Positions 35,201 through 47,200 of a DNA stretch of 64,000 bases are shown in pieces. The position numbers were made by a program, and so were the translations under genes. Below the pieces are notes generated by a model. The model saw nothing but the letters and a program-made list of their open reading frames with translations. It made no database searches and was not told where the DNA came from. The number at the start of each line of letters is the position of its first letter. Position 1 is the stretch's first letter. The stretch lies in assembly GCA_964036155.1 (NCBI GenBank), contig OZ038422.1, positions 87,629,201 through 87,693,200 on the forward strand, given 5' to 3'. Source of the stretch: Diploscapter coronatus. Lineage: Eukaryota > Nematoda > Chromadorea > Rhabditida > Rhabditidae.

Positions 35201-37853
35201 GAGCTTATTATTTGGCTGTCTATGCTGTATTTTTTTTTGCATAATCTATGAGAGGAAATCTATGTTTTTCTTAAGAACTGGAAATATGGACCTTGCAAAG
35301 ACGGTGATCAGATTCAGAAGGAATTTGTTGATTTGTGGTATCGATTTGCACATAAATACAAGGACATCTGCCATTTTGGATTCACATTCGTTACAACACT
35401 CACTCATGAGGTTGGACTCACTTTGGAGACTCTCGATGAGTATTTGGCTGGAAGATTGGCCCAACTTCATTTATCTGGTTTGTCCTCATCATTTTCATAT
35501 TTCAATATTCTTTGGTAATTTATAGGAGCATCGGACAATTCTCTCTCGATAATAATGGGCGATCACGGCAATCGCATTGGCCCACAACAATACAGTTACT
35601 CAGGTACATAGTATTTTTTTTTTTCAAAATATCAAATAAGAAGTGCCTTATTTAGGAAGAATAGAAGAAAGAATGCCCTTGATGGCTATTCGTTTGCCCA
35701 ATAATTTTGCTAAAACATACCCGATTGAATATGGGCATTTCATAAAGAATAAGTATAAACTAGTCAGGTTGGTTGATTCATCTATAAATTTATATTAAAT
35801 TCTATTTATTCAGTAACTTTGACGTGCATCAAATGTTAAAAGATATTGTATTGATGAGACTGGGCAAGAGTGACGTACGCAGAGAAGGCAGAGGAATCAG
35901 TCTCTTTACTGAAATTCCAAGGAATAGGTCAATCACCATTTTTATTTCCATTATTTAATGATTCGATTTCAGAACTTGTCAAGAAGCCTACATTGCATAC
36001 AATTTCTGTACGTGTCTGATTGATCAATCGAATGTAGCGAAGCCATACAAAAATAGAGAGTCTAAGTCGAAGGAAGAACGAACAAAGGTGGCGAAAATCA
36101 TAGAAAATTACAATAGCTCAGATGACCTGAAGGCCAAATTCGGATTCAGCATGGCCGAAAACCCTCCATAGGCTTCTTTCCCTATTTTTATGATGGAAAA
36201 TCGAACTTATCTAAATTTGAAATGATCTTTCAAATGCAGAGTTGAAGACTGATACTGGACTTGCATTTTCGAAATTTCACTAATTAACTTCTTGAATAAT
36301 GATGCAAAATGTATTATAGGGAAAAGCTTAAACTGAAAACGCTATACGCAGAAAAGTTCATGCGTTCCTCCCGCATTCGCCCCGAGTCGGCTCCGCTGCG
36401 GGTCCTACTCGGACGAATACGAAACGAATGCGGGAAGAGCGCGAGATAAATGGGGGAGAAACGAGAACGTGAGACGAAAGACGGGCAAAGGAGGGACGAA
36501 TGCGGGAGGAACGCGTGAACTTTTCTCTGTGTAGCGACGTCCAGAATGAAGCTAGGACCGTGAAATTTTTGGAGTAGATTCCTAGTGACCTAGGGAAGTC
36601 TATTCTGAAGCTTCCCGACGTCATCACTGCTCCAGAGAGATTAAGACGTCAACTTTCTTCCGAATAATCGTAGAGGTCTCAAAATTTGATCAGAATCTGG
36701 TCTCATCTGAAACTAATTTAAATTTTTAATTATCCAATTAAGGGTAATTGACTCTAAAATTTAACTGAGCAAATAATCTCACCTAATTGGAACAATTACA
36801 CAAAATTCAAGTGACGTCAACTTTTCCAGCGTCATCTGATGCTCAACCGGCGGCTTAAAAATGGAATATAGTCCTGCACCGAGCTGAAGCTCTGCTATTT
36901 TGCACTGTCAAAGTCGTCGAATATGGCCTGTCGGGTTTGCGATGAGCGATGTGAATCTTTCTCGCTTGTCCCAGCATCTCAGCGTTCAAACAGCGTATCC
37001 ATGTGGATCCGTGTAGGTCCACATTTATTCACATCGACCCACAGCACTGCGGATCCGCAAGTTGCCCCACATGGATACGCAGTTTGAATGCTGAGACAGA
37101 GAGAAAGAACGAATAGAGGTGAAAAAGAGCGCAGAAAAACGAGAAATAGAGTTGAAAAAGAAAGAAATAAAGAGATAAATTATAGAACTTCTGTAGCTTT
37201 ATAAGTATTACTGTAGAAAGCTATTATATTTTAGCGAACAATCTAGTGGGGAATAGGGAATGCTATTTGGCTATGTGAAAGCTCTATATAATCAAATTTG
37301 CTTTCAGAATTCATTCGAAGCAATCAAAACATGGCTGAAAGGCACAGAACTTAGCGAATGTGTGCGGGTTGAGTCGGTGAAGATTGAAGGTGAAGAAATC
37401 AGCTTTAAATATTTCAAAATGCTTATTTCAGGATCAATTCAGACATTTGGAATAAATCCATTTGTGAGACATGGGTTTAGGACTTTGACTAATTTGAAAA
37501 ATAATGCCATGCTGAAAGACGCCGAAGCCAAAGCTGATGTACTGTGAATGTTAATTATTTTTGAAAACGATAGAAGAAATCTTCAGTATTTCTATCACGA
37601 GGTGACAGTCTCAGCAACCACCGTAGTTGAAGAGAAATTATCACTGCTATTTCGAATCGAAGAAGAAACTCAAGATGTGATCCAATTTTACAGTACCTTT
37701 ATTTAACTCTGTGAGATCAAATTGTAGGGTGTCTACAAAGTTATCTTCGAGCCATTTGTGAAACCAGTTCTAAAGATCTGTCATAGACCTTCACTGACTG
37801 AGACTTGTGCCTGTTTATTCGAAGAAAAACGGAAGTCAAAAGTGATTCAATAA
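32297..37853 (+). CDS. DUF229 protein (alkaline-phosphatase-like fold, type II membrane)
   Basis: Nematode DUF229 family, predicted extracytoplasmic hydrolase of the alkaline phosphatase/sulfatase fold; substrate unknown. The 5' exon is unresolved, but KKKKLKIRTRL (ending about 32331) joins in phase to TAIIAIIIFGLYANF at 32438, giving a positive-inside membrane anchor. Next exons: 32438-32550, 32596-32663 (GC donor), 32760-32857, 33940-34083, 34133-34213, 34400-34640 and 34683-34768, continuing to a stop at 36169-36171. Key motifs are SIDILGFDSTARSMFFRHLP (nucleophile region), GDHGNRIG (metal site) and NRTCQEAYIAYNFCTCL. An alternative donor after 36087 splices in phase to 37308-37389, 37432-37538, 37587-37676 and 37728-37853, which encode a C-terminal part with LSECVRVE, FYHEVTVS and CHRPSLTETCAC, as expected for full-length members. 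No ATG is assigned. Confidence 0.82.
36349..37097. repeat. Two foldbacks inside the alternative DUF229 3' intron
   Basis: 36349-36531 is the complete family B foldback (AGAAAAGTTCATGCGTTCCT mirrored by AACGCGTGAACTTTTCT). 36971-37097 is a second foldback (CAGCATCTCAGCGTTCAAA mirrored by TTTGAATGCTG, with GTATCCATGTGGATCCG inside). Together they stretch the interval between the early stop and the C-terminal exons. Confidence 0.7.
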
Positions 37854-38361
37854 GAAATATTCAGCGGGTGATTTTACTAGATTTCTTGAAATTAATTATA
37901 TTATATTTGATACATCTCATTGTTATCCACATTCTCGAGCATTAATTATTGATATTGGCACAAATTTTGAAAACAGTCAAAATTTATGATATTTTATAGG
38001 ATTTTCTCAAAGCTCGTTTTATGAGACGAGTAAATTAGCATTAAAAAATTAAAGTGCGCTTTTTTGCCATCATTCCCTTCTCGTTTTCTACATTAGAAAT
38101 ATACATTCGAATATCTTACAGATTTTTGCTAATTGAAAGCTTAATATAAGTAATTTAAAACTTTGAATAATTCAATTGTCATTATTATATCCCCATGTGG
38201 GTATCCATTTATTTTCGAAAAGATACAAATAAAATATTAGGTTGTTGCATAGGTTCTGTCCTAATTTTTGAAAATTCGATAACTTTCTTAAAATTTGATG
38301 ATGAATCGAAATGAGATTTTAGTACTAGTAATTACTACTTTTGGGGGAATAACTAATATCC
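37854..38361. other. Intergenic, nothing recognised
   Basis: AT-rich sequence after the DUF229 stop. No gene, RNA or repeat could be supported. Confidence 0.5.
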
Positions 38362-38510
38362 TATCAGCCGGCCGCCGAAGGCGGCCGGCGGAGGTTGTAT
38401 TCGCTTTTAACAATGAGTAGCAGTTTGAACATAAAAATCGATGCAAAACTCATTCTGGTTGGTTTCAAAGGCTGATTTCGATGTCAGATTCGTGTTCAGC
38501 GTGGTTCAAT
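38362..38510. repeat. Family C fragment with a GC-rich hairpin
   Basis: It opens with the hairpin GCCGGCCGCCGAAGGCGGC and then GGAGGTTGTATTCGCTTTTA, matching the start of the family C elements at 5860 and 23657. The rest of the element is missing. Confidence 0.6.
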
Positions 38511-38566
38511 ATTAATTTATTCTGCCCAATGTCTTTGATTTCCTTCGGAAACCGACAAAATGAATG

Positions 38567-39452
38567 ACAACTACTACTTCTGGGGGAATAATTGATATTC
38601 GAGAAATTGTTGTAATTCCCTTAATATCGTTCTATATGATATCAGAAGCGACGAAGCCAGAAAAATAAATCTCGGACCCCTGTAGTAGTCGTGAAAGGTG
38701 AGCATGCAGTATATCAGTATATCTCCATTAGCCACGGTGCCAAAAATTACAGGATAATTACGTGTGGCCCTCCTTACATAGGTAATTACGCGGCCTTGGT
38801 GATTCGACTGTCGCTCTTGAAGTGAAATTGGCTTGAGCCAGTATCGGATTTCAATGCCATTGATTATTTAGCTGATTAGACAACAATTACTCCAAATTAT
38901 CTTGAATTCGATGCCATAATTGAATTGTAAAAAGCATCAAATTTTCTGCAATTTAAAAGAAGAAAGATATATCGTATGCGCCAGCCAGTTTTCTGCAGCT
39001 ATTGCGTATAATTCTAAATTTTCAAAATGTTATCATTTACTTTGGTTTAGAAAGATCACTATTATTAAGGGCAAAAATACTGATGCTAGATTATATAAAA
39101 TCATGTAAGTGCGCATTTATAGTTATATCATATACATAGAAGACCACGAATTAAAAATTACCAATCGCTGAACAGTGAATGCGCTTTATGGATGTCATAT
39201 ATGAACAGGCTGTCAGCGGAGATTTTATTTCATTTTATTGGCCGCGTAATTACCTATGTAAGGAGGGCCACGCGTAATTATCCTGTGATTTTGGCAACGT
39301 GGCTAATGGAGATATACTGCGTGCTCACTTTTCACGACTACTACAGAGGTCCGAGATTTATTGTTCCGGCTTCGTCGCTTCTGATATCATATAGAAGATG
39401 TTAAGGTAACTACAACAATTTCTAGAGTATCAATTATTCCCCCAGAAGTAAT
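38567..39452. mobile_element. TIR element of about 890 bp (family H)
   Basis: Arms of about 230 bp run from ACTACTTCTGGGGGAATAAT to GGTAATTACGCGGCC and are mirrored from GGCCGCGTAATTACC to ATTATTCCCCCAGAAGTAAT. The interior has no transposase frame. A one-ended relative lies at 62569-63080, and a lone terminus-like piece at about 38330. Confidence 0.8.
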
Positions 39453-41273
39453 AATCAATGAAAAAGGTTATTTTTCTGGGAAAATATTTAGTTACCTTCT
39501 GGAAAAGAAAAACGAGATTTGTAGCCAGAATTGGATGATTATTCTTTTTTCAAATGCTTATTACTGGTGATAAAATCATCTCCATCGGGAATCTGCTAAA
39601 AACGGATCAATTTCAGTAACTGTGACCACAGATTGATGGAGATAGCTGATTCGAGAAATATCTTGCTTGGACTTATTACATTTTCTAACTTCAGATCGGA
39701 TCATTTCTCAAATTCCAAAATTATCACGAGACTATAATAATTTGTCATCGTATTTTAACAACAGTTTACATGTTAGAAGAATTATTAAACGCTCTAAGAA
39801 ATATAATAATAAACTTGGCAGTAAATCTATGAATTTCGACATTAATAAAAATTTAGAAATATTTAATTGTTCATACTATAGGAATGAATATCATTTTTCC
39901 ACGAATTTTTACAGTGTATGATGTTATGACATTCACGAAGTAAACTAAAATGAATTGTTATGGCGTTCTGGAAATGCCGCAACATACTAAATAAAATGTA
40001 ATAAGAATTTTATTGATCGGATAGTACATCGTGTTTTCAAAAACTAGCATAAAATGTATGATTTAGTTTAACCTTAGTGTTACCTAAATTTATCGTTATA
40101 GAATATTTTTTGACGAAAAAAATCACATGCTGTTTATGGGGTTAAAATCATGAAATTTTTACTACGATTACCAATCAAATGCCGGTGATCGCTTTAAATA
40201 GGAATAGGTAAATAGCCCACCGACTATGACATACTCCTCAGCGAAAATTGTGCCTATCCGAGTCAATCCGGACGAATGTCGGCAATTTGACCCGAGTCAG
40301 TTGACAGTTTTATCAAATAAAAATTACCGACCAACACGGATCCGAGCGAATTGGTATTGGTCGGCAAAAAAGTTTCAAAATCCCTCCGGATTGGTTCGGA
40401 TAGGCACAATTTTCGCTGAGTATATTTCACCTGTGATATCAGTATTTCTAATATCATGCCACAATTACCACATTCGGATATACCTAGTCGAGTTATGAGG
40501 CGCAACCGGATCAAACCGACATATGATTGCAAAATATGACATTCACCCACACTGAATGACTCAAAAAGTGGTAAATCGATATGCTAATTAGCCTAATTAT
40601 CTTCTGCATTTAATTTCCTTCAATTTCATGTATGATTTCCCTAGGCGCTAAATTTTCACTTATCTTCAACAATATCTCCTAGAATTACTATAGAAGTTCA
40701 TGAGATCTGACGGAAACAGATTTTCGAGAGATGTGATTCCAGAAGTTCATTATAGATCTCCAAATCTTCTGTCAAAATGGACTATTCTATCATATCTTAC
40801 TATTCTAGAAGTTCCTAGGCCGATACACCCATCTTTCTGGTCACTGGGTTTGCTCATTTACTCAAAAATGATGAAACGTTCACTATAGGAATATTCGAGC
40901 GACATTATTTATTTTATTTAATGAAATTCGTAGAAGGAAGCGATTGAAAAATTCACTTCCTCTATTTTCAGGAACATAATTCGTTGATAACAATACCAAA
41001 TAGCCAAATGTGTCATCAAAACGAGCTGTCATAATTCGATTAAGAAAATAAGGAATAAGAAATTCAGAGAAGAAATGTATTACGCTTGCAGTTTAGCTAG
41101 TGGTGAATGAAATAAGAGCATCAGAACAATGTGGGATGTGGAACTTAATTAAAATTTATCGAAATTATGCATTCATCAGATGATCAATCACATATAGATA
41201 GAAAAAAGGAGAACTATAAATATGGGATGTAACAAATGGTGAAGCGTTGTAAATTTAGCACATAAACTCAGCA
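39453..41273. other. Mostly non-coding; one MITE and a weak open frame
   Basis: 40237-40420 is a MITE with ends CTCAGCGAAAATTGTGCCTA and its complement; a relative sits at 51570-51827. An 84-codon plus-strand frame (39667-39921) follows an acceptor-like TTCAG and is Lys/Asn-rich without any motif, so I do not call it a gene. The rest shows nothing. Confidence 0.5.
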
Positions 41274-44200
41274 ATGAGATGTCTGCTAATAGCAGCCAGT
41301 ATTCTGTTCGGGATATTAATATCATCAATAGACGCTGGAATCTACGGCGGCTATGAAACTCAGGTCAGTAATATTGTTATTTTTGAAGATTACTCAAGTA
41401 TTAAGAGAAATACTTGAATAATCTACAATGCTGTCAGCATTGATAATAAACTAGTTGAAAAGTTGTAATTATCGGAAGTGTAAATGCAAAAACGAGGTAA
41501 ACTGCACTGCTCTTTGCCGCATAATTTACAGTAAAGTACAATGCAGTTTGGAGATTGCTGTGCAATCGAAAAAGAAAACATTGGCATAAAATCCGGCGAA
41601 TGCTAACAAATCATCAGATCCGTTGTTTATCAAAACATCAAATTTATACAAGGTCAGCACTCACCACAAAGTCTAGTGAGAGGAAAGTATTCTTTTTGTG
41701 TGCATACTGTTCGCTGCATCTTTCAACAGTATGTAGCACGAAGAATACTGATCATCAGCTAGACTTTGCAGTGTATGCAGATCTCATAAGTTTTTACCTT
41801 TCGATGTTAATGAATTTGAGTGGTTAAATAAATTATTACTGATAACTTTGAATGATAAATTATGATGAGTAATTGCATCATCCAAGGTAATAAAATTTTC
41901 GAAAATGGAAGTGGCTTCTATTTAGCTGCGATAGAAGTACTCAGTAATTGATAATAAATTACTTAGTCCCTCAATTACAGTTAGATAGGAGCTAGCTTAT
42001 TTATCGAAATTATTAGCATCCTTAGGTGAAGAAACCTTCCTTAAGGGCGGTGTAGCGCAGTGGTTGTGTGTTACTGCCTACAGCTAGGGCTCAAGTTCGC
42101 CCCCCGCTTCTCACCCAAACCAAGGGGGTTAAGAAATGTTGGTAGTGGATAAAACCACGAAAAATTCGCCTAAAATCCCTCAACTGTTGCACACAACAAC
42201 AACAGTCTGTCCTCGGGACGGGCCACTAGTCCTGCGTGGCTAGGATAGGCCGACTGTCCCATTACGTGCTGAGGGTAGCCGACCCCCACCTAGTGGGGAA
42301 TAATAAGGCTAGGAAGAAAAAAAAAAGATGAAGAAACCTTCCTTCATAAACGGTAAAAGTTGGTTAGAGAGACGAGAATGGTCGAATCAGTTTTCCAAAC
42401 GAATATTTATGTTGTCATATTCTCCATTTTTTTTAAATATATATTTTCATGTAGTGTTTTCGCTTTGAGTATGAATAATGTTTTCTTTACGCTAATTTTA
42501 GAATGCTGATACTGGCGGCGGTTCATATAGTGGAGGCAACTCATATGGCAATGGTTATGCAGACTACAATGTACCACAAAACTACATCTATGAGGAATAT
42601 TCGATGTCTTCCGAGTCATCTGAGTCGTCGTCGTCGTCATCGAGCGAATCGGAAGAAACTAGTAGGTTCTACAAACATTCATAAGATTCAGAATTCCTGT
42701 CTGTAATTAATGATATGAAGTTTGCAATATAAATAATTTTAGAATGCAAAGAATGTCCTTCTGTGAAGATCCTGGACCTGCTAAACAATAGCTTGCCAAA
42801 AGGATTCTACGAATTTCCGCCTACATTCAAGTAAACCTTTGTTTTTTTACTGGATAACAAAAGCTTTTTATTTATTATGAATGTATTTTTGCGAAAATAA
42901 AGATCAAAATAAGATTAAGCATCAGCTTTATGCCAGAAAAGACTTTTTACAAATATCCGAATAATTTTCTTTCCAATGATGAATGAACTTTTCACAGTGA
43001 TTAAATCTGGTGAAATTTTTGAATCACTCAGTAGCCAATATTTCCTTTTTACGTTGCAAATTTAGATACATCAAGAAGAATGGCTGCAAAGCTGCAAATA
43101 TATCATGCATAGGCAGTTCTCCTTCGGAACTCGTTGTCAATAATCCGAAAGGCACTGGTGACAATTCGAATCAGCCATATCCTGGAGCAAGGGTATTTTT
43201 TATCCTTTATATCCAGGTTGAGCTAAAAAGTTAGCATCGTTTGTTTTATATTTGCTAGTCCTTCCATTTATGGTATACATATTCAGATGAAATTTTTCAC
43301 TTTCATGATTAGTTTATCCTAATAGTTCTACAAAATCTTTACCAGATCAGTTTATCACGAATGATTGAAACAGTAGAAATAAAAAAAAACTAGTGATGCA
43401 AAACTATTGAGAGTCTCTCTAACATTCAACATAATAGGTTGTTTCACGTGGAACTTCAATCAGAGTATTGGCCAAATGTAATGAGAACGGAAAATGGGTC
43501 GTAAAGGATTGGAAGAACTTGCTAATCATTTTCGACCATGCGGTGTGTGTTGTTAAAACTCCAGGTTTGATATATTTTTATGTTTAAATAATTTAACAAC
43601 TTACTACAATTAATCGAGCTCCGAAACTTCGATTTTCGGATTCTCCACTCGATCACATTGCTAGGGACTATTTCCAGGAATATGAATTTTGAGCTGTGCC
43701 AAGCCTTTCTACAGATTTTCATAGAATGGCTGATCATTTTAGCAACGAAACCAACAGCCCCGACAGTCCCAACTGCCCCGACAGCCCCGACAGTCCCGAC
43801 AGTCCCAACTGCTCCAACAGTCCCGACAGTCCCAACAGCCCCGACAGTCCCAACAGCCCCGACAGTCCCGACAGTCCCAACTGCTCCAACAGTCCCGACA
43901 GTCCCAACAGTCCCGACAGTCCCAACAGCCCCGACAGTCCCGACAGTCCCGACAGTCCCGACAGTCCCAACTGCCCCGACAGTCCCAACAGCCCCGACAG
44001 TCCCAACAGCCCCGACAGTCCCAACAGCCCCGACAGTCCCGACAGTCCCAACTGCTCCAACAGTCCCGACAGTCCCGACAGTCCCGACAGTCCCGACAGT
44101 CCCAACTGCCCCGACAGTCCCAACAGCCCCGACAGTCCCAACAGCCCCGACAGTCCCAACAGCCCCGACAGTCCCGACAGTCCCAACTGCTCCAACAGTC

Positions 44201-47200
44201 CCGACAGTCCCAACAGCCCCGACAGTCCCAACTGCCCCGACAGTCCCAACAGCCCCGACAGTCCCGACAGTCCCAACTGCTCCAACAGTCCCGACAGTCC
44301 CGACAGTCCCAACTGCACCTACAGAGCCAACAGCCCCGACAGTCCCAACTGCCCCGACAGAGCCGACAGAAGCGACATCAGGCACTGGGGCGACGTCAGG
44401 TACTGGAGGAACTGGTGGAACTGAAGCCACTGATAGCACTGGAGGAACTGGTGGAACAGGAGCCACTGATAGCACTGGTGGAACAGGAGGCACTGGAGCC
44501 ACTGATAGCACTGGTGGAACTGGAGCCACTGATAGCACTGGTGGAACTGGAGCCACTGATAGCACTGGTGGAACAGGAGGCACTGGAGCCACTGATAGCA
44601 CTGGAGGCACAGGAGGCACTGATAGCACTGGTGGAACAGGAGGCACTGGAGCCACTGATAGCACTGGAGGAACTGGAGCCACTGATAGCACTGGAGGCAC
44701 AGGAGGCACTGATAGCACTGGTGGAACAGGAGGCACTGGAGGCACTGATAGCACTGGTGGAACAGGAGCCACTGATAGCACTGGTGGAACAGGAGGCACT
44801 GGAGCCACTGATAGCACTGGTGGAACTGGAGCCACTGATAGCACTGGAGGCACTGGAGGCACTGATAGCACTGGTGGAACTGGAGCCACTGATAGCACTG
44901 GTGGAACAGGAGGCACTGGAGCCACTGATAGCACTGGAGGCACAGGAGGCACTGATAGCACTGGTGGAACAGGAGGCACTGGAGCCACTGATAGCACTGG
45001 AGGCACAGGAGGCACTGATAGCACTGGTGGAACAGGAGGCACTGGAGCCACTGATAGCACTGGAGGCACAGGAGGCACTGATAGCACTGGTGGAACAGGA
45101 GGCACTGGAGGCACTGATAGCACTGGTGGAACTGGAGCCACTGATAGCACTGGTGGAACAGGAGGCACTGGAGCCACTGATAGCACTGGTGGAACTGGAG
45201 CCACTGATAGCACTGGAGGCACAGGAGGCACTGATAGCACTGGTGGAACAGGAGGCACTGGAGGCACTGATAGCACTGGAGGCACAGGAGGCACTGATAG
45301 CACTGGTGGAACAGGAGGCACTGGAGGCACTGATAGCACTGGTGGAACTGGAGCCACTGATAGCACTGGTGGAACAGGAGGCACTGGAGCCACTGATAGC
45401 ACTGGTGGAACTGGAGCCACTGATAGCACTGGAGGCACTGGAGGAACTGGTGGAACAGGAGCCACTGATAGCACTGGAGGAACTGGAGCCACTGATAGCA
45501 CTGGAGGCACAGGAGGCACTGATAGCACTGGTGGAACAGGAGGCACTGGAGGCACTGATAGCACTGGTGGAACTGGAGCCACTGATAGCACTGGAGGCAC
45601 TGGAGGAACTGGAGCCACTGATAGCACTGGAGGCACAGGAGGCACTGATAGCACTGGTGGAACAGGAGGCACTGGAGGCACTGATAGCACTGGTGGAACT
45701 GGAGGCACTGGAGCCACTGATAGCACTGGTGGAACTGGAGCCACTGATAGCACTGGAGGCACTGGAGGCACTGATAGCACTGGTGGAACTGGAGCCACTG
45801 ATAGCACTGGTGGAACAGGAGGCACTGGAGCCACTGATAGCACTGGAGGCACAGGAGGCACTGATAGCACTGGTGGAACAGGAGGCACTGGAGCCACTGA
45901 TAGCACTGGAGGCACAGGAGGCACTGATAGCACTGGTGGAACAGGAGGCACTGGAGCCACTGATAGCACTGGAGGCACAGGAGGCACTGATAGCACTGGT
46001 GGAACAGGAGGCACTGGAGGCACTGATAGCACTGGTGGAACTGGAGCCACTGATAGCACTGGTGGAACAGGAGGCACTGGAGCCACTGATAGCACTGGTG
46101 GAACTGGAGCCACTGATAGCACTGGAGGCACAGGAGGCACTGATAGCACTGGTGGAACAGGAGGCACTGGAGGCACTGATAGCACTGGAGGCACAGGAGG
46201 CACTGATAGCACTGGTGGAACAGGAGGCACTGGAGGCACTGATAGCACTGGTGGAACTGGAGCCACTGATAGCACTGGTGGAACAGGAGGCACTGGAGCC
46301 ACTGATAGCACTGGTGGAACTGGAGCCACTGATAGCACTGGAGGCACTGGAGGAACTGGTGGAACAGGAGCCACTGATAGCACTGGAGGAACTGGAGCCA
46401 CTGATAGCACTGGAGGCACAGGAGGCACTGATAGCACTGGTGGAACAGGAGGCACTGGAGGCACTGATAGCACTGGTGGAACTGGAGGCACAGCTTCACC
46501 AGGTAACTATTGCTTTGAGTGTTCAAAGTGGCAAAAAAAATTGGAAAACGCTCAGAATTTTGCCTGACACTTACTACACTATAAGGTGAACCGAAAGTTT
46601 TGTCACAATTTACGATTTTCTACATTTTCGTAACTTTAACTTTAGTTATTAATTTTCAAACTCATTTTGTGCATTGGAATTGAGTTTCATGAATCCCTCC
46701 AACAGAGAAAAATGTTCTCCATAGTCGAATTGACTAAAATCATTCATGAAAACCCCGAAAATATCGATTATTCTAATGCAAATACTTGCCAAAACAACTC
46801 ATACGAAGGATTTTGTTCTTCTCTTTCACAAAGTGGGCGGGGGCCAAATTGTATGCCCTGATGATACCCAAGGTGGAAAATTCATCTAGTGATGATAAAT
46901 GCGAATTTTTCGATCCATCAAACGCACCGAAAATCCATTGCGATTCAAACCAATGGAAAAATGCTGAGAATAAGCCTATCGTCTCTATTCTCTGCTATAA
47001 ACAAGGTACTTATATGGGGATATACAACATCGCACACCAAAAAATTTGATGCGCAATGACTGCCCCCTATAGACAGACATACTTAACAAAAAAAATACTA
47101 AAGTAAGTTGTGGGTGAATAATGTACCACTCTTTGTACTTTATTTATTCAATAGTCAAAATCCTGGATTAATACTGAGGCTGTAGAGAGACGATAGTTAG

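Noticed and set aside
43522..46491. 989-codon minus-strand open frame of VPPVPPVLS repeats, and a 735-codon minus-strand HQCYQCLQ frame
   Set aside because: Both are mirror frames of a stop-free tandem repeat. The plus-strand frame is the one joined in phase to flanking exons with cysteine modules, so a minus-strand gene is not supported.
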